A DNA stretch of 25,162 nt from the NCBI GenBank assembly GCA_016218905.1, contig JACRCS010000808.1:1-25162 (forward strand). Direction: 5' to 3'. The translations under genes and the position numbers were made by a program. Position 1 is the first letter of the stretch; every line of letters begins with the position of its first letter. Positions 7,797 to 16,155 of the stretch are shown here, one piece after another. Source of the DNA: Deltaproteobacteria bacterium (GTDB lineage Bacteria > Desulfobacterota_C > Deferrisomatia > Deferrisomatales > JACRMM01). The notes below the pieces were generated by a model that had not been told where the DNA came from, ran no database searches, and was given only the letters and a program-made list of their open reading frames with translations.

Positions 7797-8157
7797 GGTG
7801 TCGCTCCTCTCGCCTGGGGTTCCGGCCGCGCGGAAGGCGCGCCGCCGAGCGGCCGCGCCGGGTCACCCGAGCAAAAGCAACTAGCCTGCCAACCTCCGCC
7901 CGGGGCCCGAGAAAGCTCGCAAATGGCGGAGGAAGCAGGAGAATCGAACGAGGGCGGCTGGAGTGGGGTCCGAGGGTCCCCGCGACACCCTGACAATCTG
8001 ACACGCTGTTCTGGGGCTTCCGTCCGGCCGGGCGACGGGGGGAGTCGCATCGGGGGGCGCGTTCGCGTACAATCTCGGCCGCGCCGAGGCCGGGCACGCT
8101 GCTTGCTCACCGCCTTCGGCACACGGATCCGGAACGACCCGCCCCGAGGTAGGACCG
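7797..8157. promoter_or_regulatory. divergent promoter region between the two hyuA genes
   Basis: This 361-bp gap contains no credible gene and must hold the start sites for both hyuAB transcripts. On the plus strand a good -10, TACAAT (8068-8073), has a weak -35, GTCGCA (8044-8049), at 18-bp spacing. The hyuA2 ribosome site GAGGTAGGA lies just before the ATG. I found no convincing minus-strand promoter. GACA occurs three times at exact 8-bp spacing (7984, 7992, 8000), which could be a regulator site or chance. The motif CGGCCGCGC also occurs twice near 7823-7861. Confidence 0.5.
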
Positions 8158-10299
8158 ATGTCCCACGCCCCTCAGGCCGATTCCCACTACCGCATCGGCA
8201 TCGATGTCGGCGGCACGTTTGTGGACTTCCTCCTCGTCGACGGCGAAGAGAACCGCTCCGTCTACAAGTACCCGAGCACCCCCGAAAACCCGGCCTTGGG
8301 CATCGAGCAGGGTCTCCGGGAGATCGCCCGCTCCCTCGCGCTCACGGTGGAGCAGTTCCTCGGCCGGCTGGAGCTGATCGTTCACGGGACGACCATTACC
8401 ACCAACGCGATCCTCACCCGGACCGGCGCCCGGACCGCCTTCGTGACCACCAAGGGGTTCCGGGACGTCCTCAACATGCGGCGGGGCTTACGGGAGAGGC
8501 AGTACGACTCGCGCCAGAGCCCGCCGTCGCCCCTCGTCCGCCGGCGGGACATCTACACGGTGGGCGAGCGGGTGGACTCGCAGGGGAGCGTGCTCGCGGC
8601 GGTGAGCCCGGGCGAGCTCCAGGAGCTCGCCGGCGAGCTCGAGGCCGGCGGGTACCAGGCCGTCGGCGTGAGCACGATGTTCTCCTTCCTGAATCCGGTA
8701 AACGAACGGGGGATCGGCGACACGCTCCGGGAGCGCCTCCCCGAGGCCTACGTCTCGCTCTCGAGTGAGATCCTGCCCCAGGCGCGCTTCTACGAGCGCA
8801 ACAGCACCGTGGCGCTGAACGCCTACGTAGGGCCGATCCTCTCGCGCTACCTGCGGCGGGCCCAGCAGTACCTGCTCGCCAACGGTTTCCGCGGGACGTT
8901 CCTTATCATGCAGTCGAACGGCGGCGCCATGTCCGCCGACACGAGCAGCCGGTTCGCCGTGAACACCCTCTTCTCCGGCCCGGCCGCCGGCCCCGTCGCC
9001 GGTCTCTTTTTCGGGAGGGCGCACGGCCTGGCGAACCTGATCACGATGGACATGGGGGGGACGAGCTTCGATGTCTGCCTCGTCCGCAACGGTCGGCCCT
9101 CCATCACCACGGAGACCGAGATCGGCGGCTACCGCATGGCGCTCCCGGCGCTCGACATCCACCCCATCGGCGCCGGCGGGGGGAGCGTCGCCTGGGTGGA
9201 TCGGGCCGGGATGCTCCGGGTCGGGCCCCGGAGCGCGGGGGCGTCCCCGGGGCCTGCCTGCTACGGGCTGGGGGGCACCGAGGCGACGGTGACGGACGCG
9301 GACCTCGTCCTCGGGTTCCTCGACCCCGACTACTTCCTGGCCGGGCGGATGAGGCTCGACCCCGCGGCCGCGGTCCGGGCCATCGAGGAGAACGTGGCCC
9401 GGAGGCTCGGGCTCTCCGTGGAGGAGGCCGCGAGGGGAATCTACGAGGTCGTCAACGCCAACATGGCCTCTGAGGTAAACCTCGTCTCCATCGCGAAAGG
9501 GTACGACCCGAGAGACTTCCCCCTGGTGGTGGCCGGAGGGGCGGGCCCCATCCACGCGGCCATGATCGCCCGGGACCAGGAGAGCCCGCTCGTGATCGTG
9601 CCGCGCAACTCCTCGGTCTTCTGCGCTTCCGGGCTCCTCATGAGCGACATCAAGCATGACTACGTCCGGACGTACGTCACCGAATTCGGCGGGGCGGACC
9701 TCGGGAGGTTGGAGCGTCTCTGCGCCGAGCTCCTCGCCGAGGCCGTGGCCGACGTGGAGCGGGAGGGGCTCTCGAGGCGCAACGCAGAGTTCGCCTTCTC
9801 GACCGACGTCCGCTACCTCGGGCAGTTCAACGAGCTCGTCGTCTCCTTGCCCGTGCCGGAGGACGGGCGCCTCGAGGCGCAGCACCTGGAGGCGCTCGAG
9901 GCGTCCTTTCACCGGCGCCACCGGGAGCGCTACGGCTACTCGCTTCCGGACGCCGCGGTCGAGCTCGTCAACGTGCGCCTGCGGTCCACGGGGAGGATGA
10001 AGTCGCCCACGCTCGTCCCGGGGCCGCGGCACGGGGCCGACGCGTCCGGGGCGCTCAAGGGCCAGCGGCGCGCCTTCTTCGAGGGGGGCTTCGTGGTCGC
10101 GCCCGTGTACGACGGCCTGCGCCTGCACCACGGCAACACGGTGCTCGGGCCCGCGATCGTCGAGGAGCCGACCACGACGATCGTCGTCCACCCGGAGTTC
10201 AAGCTCGTCTGCGACCGTTTCGACAACTACATCATGCTGCCCAGGGGAAGGCTCTTCGAGGAGGTCCTGGAGGACCTGAAGGCGAGGGCCCAACGATGA
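8158..10299 (+). CDS. hyuA: HyuA-type ATP-binding subunit 2 (hydantoinase A/oxoprolinase family)
   Basis: This 713-aa protein is a second ATPase subunit of the same family as the copy at 5688-7796, and the two align end to end. ATP-site motifs are present: GIDVGGTFVDF (14-24), VHGTTITTN, a Gly/Pro-rich SGPAAGPVAG loop, MDMGGTSFD and GAGGGS. The usual GGTFTD is GGTFVD here, a Thr-to-Val change in the first phosphate loop that the other copy does not have. The start ATG is supported by GAGGTAGGA upstream. The stop overlaps the next hyuB as ATGA. The head-to-head arrangement and the sequence divergence suggest an old duplication whose products now do different jobs, or form a mixed complex as in acetophenone carboxylase, which has two HyuA/HyuB-type subunit sets. 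That last point is inference. Confidence 0.94.
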   Translation: MSHAPQADSHYRIGIDVGGTFVDFLLVDGEENRSVYKYPSTPENPALGIEQGLREIARSLALTVEQFLGRLELIVHGTTITTNAILTRTGARTAFVTTKGFRDVLNMRRGLRERQYDSRQSPPSPLVRRRDIYTVGERVDSQGSVLAAVSPGELQELAGELEAGGYQAVGVSTMFSFLNPVNERGIGDTLRERLPEAYVSLSSEILPQARFYERNSTVALNAYVGPILSRYLRRAQQYLLANGFRGTFLIMQSNGGAMSADTSSRFAVNTLFSGPAAGPVAGLFFGRAHGLANLITMDMGGTSFDVCLVRNGRPSITTETEIGGYRMALPALDIHPIGAGGGSVAWVDRAGMLRVGPRSAGASPGPACYGLGGTEATVTDADLVLGFLDPDYFLAGRMRLDPAAAVRAIEENVARRLGLSVEEAARGIYEVVNANMASEVNLVSIAKGYDPRDFPLVVAGGAGPIHAAMIARDQESPLVIVPRNSSVFCASGLLMSDIKHDYVRTYVTEFGGADLGRLERLCAELLAEAVADVEREGLSRRNAEFAFSTDVRYLGQFNELVVSLPVPEDGRLEAQHLEALEASFHRRHRERYGYSLPDAAVELVNVRLRSTGRMKSPTLVPGPRHGADASGALKGQRRAFFEGGFVVAPVYDGLRLHHGNTVLGPAIVEEPTTTIVVHPEFKLVCDRFDNYIMLPRGRLFEEVLEDLKARAQR

Positions 10300-12098
10300 G
10301 TCCGGGGAGCCGCGCGAAGCTCGATCCCATCCTCCGATCGGTCCTCGCCAACCGCTTCGACGCGATCTGCGCCGAGATGGGCGAGACCATGCTCCTCACC
10401 TCGAGGTCGCCGATCTTCAGCGAGGCGCGGGACTTCGCCACGGCGCTCTTCGACGCCCGGGGCCGGATGGTCGCCGAGGTCCCGTACATCCCGGTCCTCT
10501 CGGGGGCGCTGCCGCCCACGCTCACGGCCATCCGGGAGCACTTCGGCGACGACGTGCACCCGGGGGACGTGATCCTCACCAACGACCCTTACTGGGGCGG
10601 GAACAACCACAAGCCCGACTTCACCATGGCGCGCCCGGTCTTCCTCGGGGGCCGCCTCGCCTTCTGGACGGTGGCCAAGGGCCACCACGCCGACGTGGGC
10701 GGCACGGGCTGCTGCGGGTACAACCCGGAGGCCACCACGATCTGGGAGGAGGGGATACGGATCCCGCCGGTGAAGCTCTACGAAAAGGGTGTCCGGAACG
10801 CGAGCGTCTGGAGCCTGATCTGCAAGAACGTGCGGATGGAGTTCCTGGTGGACGGGGACCTCCACTGCCAGGTCGGGGCGTCCGCGGTCGGCGAGCGGGC
10901 GGTCCTCCGCCTCGTCGAAAGGTATGGGCTCTCCACGGTGGAGCAGGCGGTGGACGAGATCCTCGACGCCAGCGAAGCCCACATGCGCCGCGAACTGGCG
11001 AGGATCCCGAGGGGCGAGTACGCGGCCGAGCGGTTCATGGACCACGACGGCTTCGACCGGGAGCGGCTGGTGCGGGTCCGGGTGACCGCGAGGGTGGGGG
11101 AGGACGGCATCACGTTCGACTTCACGGGCTCGGACCCGCAGGTGAAGGGGTCGATCAACAGCACGGCGGCGAACACCTTCTCCTCGAGCTGTCTCGCCCT
11201 CTTCACGACCCTCGATCCCGAGATCCGGAAGAACGACGGGGCGCTCCGGCCCGTCCGGGTGATCGCGCCGCCGGGCACCGTGGTGAACTGCCTCGAGCCC
11301 GCTCCGTGCGCGGCGTGCACGATCTGCACGACGGCGGCCATCACCGAGGCGATCTGGCTCGCCCTCTCCCAGGCCGTCCCGGAGCTCGTCCAGGCGGCGT
11401 GGGCCCGCTGGTCCGCCCCGGCGACCATGGGGCAGAACCCCCGGACGGGGCGGCCCTTCGGCGAGATCCACTTCATGGCGAAGGGCGGCGCGGGCGCCAC
11501 CCTCGGCTACGACGGCTGGGACCACCTGGGCGTGGTCTCCTGCTCCGGGGGCCTGCGGGCCCCCGACCCGGAGCTCCACGAGATGACCTGCCCCTACACG
11601 GTGCTCCAGTACGAGTACCTCCCCGACAGCGCCGGCCCGGGGCGGTGGCGGGGAGGGCTCGGCACCGCCTACCGCTGGCGCGTTGACGCGGACCGCGTGC
11701 TGTCCAACAACTTCGGCGACGGGCTACGGCCCGAGACCGCGCCCTTCGGCATCGCCGGGGGAAAGGGCGCGAAGCCGAGCAGGCTCGTCGTCCGGCGCGC
11801 CGACGGGTCCCTCGACGACCCGGACGTCCACCGGTACGTCACCCTGAACCGAGGCGACGTCTACGAGATCTTCGAGACGGGCGGAGGAGGTTACGGAGAT
11901 CCCTTCGAGCGCCCTCCCGCGGGGGTGCTGGAAGACGTGCTCGACGGCGTCGTCTCCCTCCAGAGCGCCCGCGAGGACTACGGGGTCGTCCTCGACCCGG
12001 AGACGCTGGAGCTCGACCAGGCGGCCACCGAGGCCGTCCGGAGCGGCCACGGCAACGGCCGACCCCGCCCCTACATCGAGCCGCCGGAGGCCGAGTAG
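10296..12098 (+). CDS. hyuB: HyuB-type subunit 2, with intact metal triad and a Cys cluster
   Basis: This 600-aa hydantoinase B family protein is translationally coupled to the hyuA before it (ATGA), with GAGGG 7 nt before the ATG. Landmarks are NDPYWGGNNHKPD (96-108), KGHHADVGG (128-136) and TGGGGYGDP near 528-536. His105, Asp108 and His130 have the H-x2-D-x21-H spacing of the acetone carboxylase metal site, so this copy appears metal-competent. Cys332, Cys338, Cys341 and Cys344 form a C-x5-C-x2-C-x2-C cluster where the other copy has a cysteine-free stretch. Cys139, Cys140 and several further cysteines add to an unusually high Cys content. The cluster could bind a metal or an iron-sulfur centre. 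Substrate unknown. The gene converges on nspC with a 28-bp gap. Confidence 0.93.
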   Translation: MSPGSRAKLDPILRSVLANRFDAICAEMGETMLLTSRSPIFSEARDFATALFDARGRMVAEVPYIPVLSGALPPTLTAIREHFGDDVHPGDVILTNDPYWGGNNHKPDFTMARPVFLGGRLAFWTVAKGHHADVGGTGCCGYNPEATTIWEEGIRIPPVKLYEKGVRNASVWSLICKNVRMEFLVDGDLHCQVGASAVGERAVLRLVERYGLSTVEQAVDEILDASEAHMRRELARIPRGEYAAERFMDHDGFDRERLVRVRVTARVGEDGITFDFTGSDPQVKGSINSTAANTFSSSCLALFTTLDPEIRKNDGALRPVRVIAPPGTVVNCLEPAPCAACTICTTAAITEAIWLALSQAVPELVQAAWARWSAPATMGQNPRTGRPFGEIHFMAKGGAGATLGYDGWDHLGVVSCSGGLRAPDPELHEMTCPYTVLQYEYLPDSAGPGRWRGGLGTAYRWRVDADRVLSNNFGDGLRPETAPFGIAGGKGAKPSRLVVRRADGSLDDPDVHRYVTLNRGDVYEIFETGGGGYGDPFERPPAGVLEDVLDGVVSLQSAREDYGVVLDPETLELDQAATEAVRSGHGNGRPRPYIEPPEAE

Positions 12099-12126
12099 AC
12101 TTCTCCCATAGGCGTCTCCGCCGGGG

Positions 12127-13284
<1,158 letters not shown>

Positions 13285-13288
13285 CGGT

Positions 13289-14872
13289 CTATGCTCCGAA
13301 GTCGGGCGCCGGCTCGGGTGTCCCCTCGTCCGGCTGAGCTGGGCGGACCGGTGCCGAGTCCTGGAGCGGGAGCTCTTTGAGGAGGCAGGAGAGGACGAAA
13401 CCGAGCAGGGCGAAGGGGACCGCCACCTCGTAGACGAAGGCGATGGAGCCCGCCAGGCACTGGAGCACCGCGGACCGGAGCGGTTCGGCCAGGGCCCGGA
13501 TGGCGTCCACGCCCCTCGTGAGGCTCCCGGCGTCCACGCCGGCCGGGAGGCTCCCCCGCGCCGCGAGGTCCCCCAGGCCCCAGCCGAGGTGGGCCCGCAG
13601 GGCCGCGCCGAACCCCGCCATCCCGAGGCTGCCGCCGAGGGTGCGCGCGAAGGTGACCGCGGTCGTCGCCACGCCGAGCTCCGCCGCCCGCACGGCGTTT
13701 TGGGCGGCCAGATTCAGGATCGGCAGGATCATCCCGAGGCCCAGACCGAGCGTCACCATGGAGCCTACCACCCAGGCGCTCGTGCTCGAAAGATCGAGCC
13801 GGGTCAGAGCGGCCATGGCCACCGTCACGAAGACGGCGCCGAGGACGACCCAATGCTTGTACCGCCCCGTGCGCGTGGTGAGCCGCCCGGTGACGACGGA
13901 CGCCACCGTCAGGCTCGCCGACATGGGCGCCAGGAGGAGGCCGGAGAGGGTGGCCGGCAGCCCCTTGACCGCCTGGAGGAAGAGGGGCAGAAAGACGAGG
14001 GCGCCGAACATCGCGGCCCCGATGATGAAGCTCAAGGCCGCGGTCACCGCGATCACCGGGTTACGGAAGAGGGCCAGGGGGAGGATCGGCGCCGCGGACC
14101 TCAACTCCTGGAGGAGGAAGAGCGCGACGAGGAGCACGCCGGCGAGAGCGAGGCCCACGAGCTGCCGGGAGCCCCAGGCGAAGGCGTTTCCGCCCCAAGT
14201 GGTGATGAGCACGAGGCAGGTCACAGCCCCGACGAGCAGCACCGCCCCCGCATAGTCGATCCTCTGCCGGCGGTGGAGCGCGGGCAGGCGGAGGTAAGCC
14301 GACGTGATCACCAGCGAGAGGAGCCCCAGCGGGAGGTTGATGTAGAAGATCCAGCGCCAGGAGAGGTGGTCGACGAAGAAGCCCCCCAGGAGCGGCCCCA
14401 CCACGCCGGCGACGGCGAAGACGGCGGTGAACCAGCCGATGTAGCGGCCCCTCTGGCGCGGCGGGAGGATGTCCGCCACGATCGTGAAGGCCATGGCCAG
14501 GATCCCCCCGCCCCCAATCCCCTGGACGCCCCGGAAGACGACGAGTTGGAGGAGCGAACCCGAGATACCCGCCAGGACGGAACCGAGGAGGAACACGGCC
14601 GTCGCGACCTGGAAGATGATCCTCCGGCCGAAGAGGTCGCTCAGCTTGCCGTAGAGCGGGGTGCTCGCCGTCGACGTGAGGACGTAGGCGATGGGGACCC
14701 AGTAGATGCGCTCGATCCCGCCGAACTCGCTCACGATGGTCGGCAGGGCGGTGGAGACGATGGTCTGGTCCACCGCGGAGAGGAACATCCCCAGCAGGAG
14801 ACCCGCCAGGATGGCGTGGATCCGGGCGGGCGTGAGGGCTAGTGTCCCGTTCGGATAGCCTCTGCCTGCCAT
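13289..14872 (-). CDS. MFS exporter, DHA2 (14-TM, EmrB/QacA-type) family
   Basis: This 527-aa integral inner-membrane protein has about 14 predicted helices and the DHA2 signatures: the D1-like motif LSAVDQTIVSTALPTIV at the start of TM1, motif A-like GKLSDLFGRR after TM2, and the antiporter motif C region VVGPLLGGFF in TM5. It should use the proton gradient to expel a small, probably cationic compound. Its place between the carboxynorspermidine dehydrogenase and nspC suggests polyamine export; DHA2 members such as Acinetobacter AmvA have been linked to polyamine efflux. The only credible start, ATG at 14872, lies inside a MITE-like inverted-repeat element, and its first residues (to about NGTLAL) are encoded by the element's end. 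The ribosome site, AGGGA, is weak. Confidence 0.92.
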   Translation of the reverse strand: MAGRGYPNGTLALTPARIHAILAGLLLGMFLSAVDQTIVSTALPTIVSEFGGIERIYWVPIAYVLTSTASTPLYGKLSDLFGRRIIFQVATAVFLLGSVLAGISGSLLQLVVFRGVQGIGGGGILAMAFTIVADILPPRQRGRYIGWFTAVFAVAGVVGPLLGGFFVDHLSWRWIFYINLPLGLLSLVITSAYLRLPALHRRQRIDYAGAVLLVGAVTCLVLITTWGGNAFAWGSRQLVGLALAGVLLVALFLLQELRSAAPILPLALFRNPVIAVTAALSFIIGAAMFGALVFLPLFLQAVKGLPATLSGLLLAPMSASLTVASVVTGRLTTRTGRYKHWVVLGAVFVTVAMAALTRLDLSSTSAWVVGSMVTLGLGLGMILPILNLAAQNAVRAAELGVATTAVTFARTLGGSLGMAGFGAALRAHLGWGLGDLAARGSLPAGVDAGSLTRGVDAIRALAEPLRSAVLQCLAGSIAFVYEVAVPFALLGFVLSCLLKELPLQDSAPVRPAQPDEGTPEPAPDFGA

Positions 14873-14959
14873 TCAGTCCCTGCGACGGCCGAACGGCGCT
14901 GATTCGCCGCCATTCGGCCTGCTGGGAGTAGCGCGCGAACTAACCGCACGGGACACTAG
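14839..14959. mobile_element. MITE-like element with 16-bp terminal inverted repeats
   Basis: The arms CTAGTGTCCCGTTCGG (14839-14854) and CCGCACGGGACACTAG (14944-14959) are reverse complements at 15 of 16 positions. They enclose 89 bp with no coding capacity. Inside is a second hairpin, GGCCGAACGGCG (14887-14898) with CGCCATTCGGCC (14908-14919), with one mismatch. Both ends are the palindrome CTAG, which could be a 4-bp or TA target duplication. It interrupts an operon whose neighbouring joints overlap or lie 4 nt apart. The TAG stop of the dehydrogenase gene (14956-14958) and the ATG of the exporter gene (14870-14872) both lie within the element. No transposase is nearby, so any mobilisation would be in trans. 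Alternatively it is an intercistronic regulatory structure. Confidence 0.6.
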
Positions 14960-16155
14960 AGCTCGCTCCACCCGTCGCGCTCCACGACCTTCCAGGGGAG
15001 CCCCATCTCCGCGAGCTTCGCCAGGAACGGGTCGGGATCGAACTGCTCCAGGTTGAAGACGCCCTCGCCCCGCCAGGCGCCGGTGAGCATCATGATCCCC
15101 CCCACAGCCGCCGGCACGCCGGTGGTGTAGCTGATGGCCTGGGAGTTCGTCTCCCGGTAGGCCTCCTCGTGGTCGCAAATGTTGTAGATGTAGACCTCGC
15201 GCTTCTTGCCGCCCTTCGTCCCCCTGGCGACGATGCCGATGCACGTCCGGCCCTTCGTGAGCGGGCCGAGGCTGCCCGGATCCGGCAGGACGGCCTTGAG
15301 GAACTGAAGCGGGACGATCTTGTGCCCCTCGAACTCGACCGGGTCGATGCGGGTCATCCCGACGTTCTCGAGCACCTCCAGGTGCTTCAGGTAATTGTCC
15401 GAAAACGTCATCCAGAACTGGGCCTTCCGGATGGTGGGGAAGTGCTTGACCAGCGACTCCATCTCCTCGTGGTACATCCGGTAGATCGCCATGGGCCCGA
15501 TGCCCTCGGGGAAGTCGTAGGTGCGCCTCGTCTTGAGGGCGGGTGTCTCGACCCAGTGCCCGTTTTCCCAGTGACGGCAGGCGGCCGTCACCTCCCGGAT
15601 GTTGATCTCGGGGTTGAAGTTGGTGGCGAAGGGCTGCCCGTGGCTCCCCGCGTTGGCGTCGATGATGTCGAGCTCCTCGATCTGGTCGAGGCAGTGCTTG
15701 GCGGCGTACGCCGTGAAGACGTTCGTGACGCCGGGGTCGAAGCCGCTCCCGAGGAGCGCCATCAGCTGCTTCTCCCGGAAGCGCCCGTCGTAGGCCCACT
15801 GCCAGCTGTACTCGAACTTCGCCGTGTCCCGCGGCTCGTAGTTGGCCGTGTCGAGGTAATCGACGCCGGCCTCCAGGCACGCATCCATGATGGCGAGGTC
15901 CTGGTAGGGCAGGGCCACGTTGATCACGAGACTCGGCCGCTCGCTCCGGAGCAGCGCCGCGACCTGTCCCGCGTCGTCGGCGTCCACCTGGGCGGTCTTC
16001 ACGGGGACGCGCCGGATCTCCGACGCGATGGCCCTGCACTTCGCTTCGGTGCGGGAGGCGAGCGTGATCTCGGTGAAGACGTCCCGCGCCTGGGCGCATT
16101 TGTGTACGACCACCCGGCCCACTCCGCCGGCCCCGATGATGAGTACCTTGCTCAT
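14956..16155 (-). CDS. carboxynorspermidine synthase/dehydrogenase (saccharopine dehydrogenase-like)
   Basis: This 399-aa NAD(P)-dependent enzyme is of the Lys1-like carboxynorspermidine dehydrogenase family. It reductively couples aspartate semialdehyde to a diamine (diaminopropane, putrescine or possibly agmatine) to give the carboxylated triamine that NspC decarboxylates. The N-terminal Rossmann motif GAGGVG (8-13) is intact. LGSGFDPGVTNVF, DANAGSHGQPFATNFNPEIN and SYTTGVPAA are typical of the family. The ATG overlaps the speA stop (ATGA), with GGAGG 7 nt upstream inside speA, so translation is coupled. The stop codon lies in the arm of the downstream inverted-repeat element, which may have trimmed the last few residues, though the fold looks complete. 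The diamine substrate is uncertain because the operon has no agmatinase. Confidence 0.94.
   Translation of the reverse strand: MSKVLIIGAGGVGRVVVHKCAQARDVFTEITLASRTEAKCRAIASEIRRVPVKTAQVDADDAGQVAALLRSERPSLVINVALPYQDLAIMDACLEAGVDYLDTANYEPRDTAKFEYSWQWAYDGRFREKQLMALLGSGFDPGVTNVFTAYAAKHCLDQIEELDIIDANAGSHGQPFATNFNPEINIREVTAACRHWENGHWVETPALKTRRTYDFPEGIGPMAIYRMYHEEMESLVKHFPTIRKAQFWMTFSDNYLKHLEVLENVGMTRIDPVEFEGHKIVPLQFLKAVLPDPGSLGPLTKGRTCIGIVARGTKGGKKREVYIYNICDHEEAYRETNSQAISYTTGVPAAVGGIMMLTGAWRGEGVFNLEQFDPDPFLAKLAEMGLPWKVVERDGWSEL

Noticed and set aside
7984..8003. Operator made of three GACA repeats at 8-bp spacing
   Set aside because: The repeated core is only 4 bp and the 8-bp spacing does not match a helical turn, so chance is a fair explanation. 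It is mentioned only within the promoter region.
5715..8768. Very long open frame (1017 codons) on the plus strand opposite hyuA copy 1 and running into copy 2
   Set aside because: It is antisense to a gene with complete family motifs, is rich in Arg/Gly/Glu/Ala/Val/His as expected from reversed GC-rich codons, and shows no recognisable domain.
3943..12098. Firm call of acetone or acetophenone carboxylase for the hyuAB pairs
   Set aside because: No small third subunit like AcxC is encoded nearby, and one HyuB lacks a predicted metal ligand. The family also includes hydantoinases and oxoprolinases, so only a family-level name is justified.
14873..14955. Intrinsic terminator between the dehydrogenase and exporter genes
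   Set aside because: The inner hairpin has no following T-run in the direction of transcription, and the outer inverted repeats are better explained by a MITE-like element.
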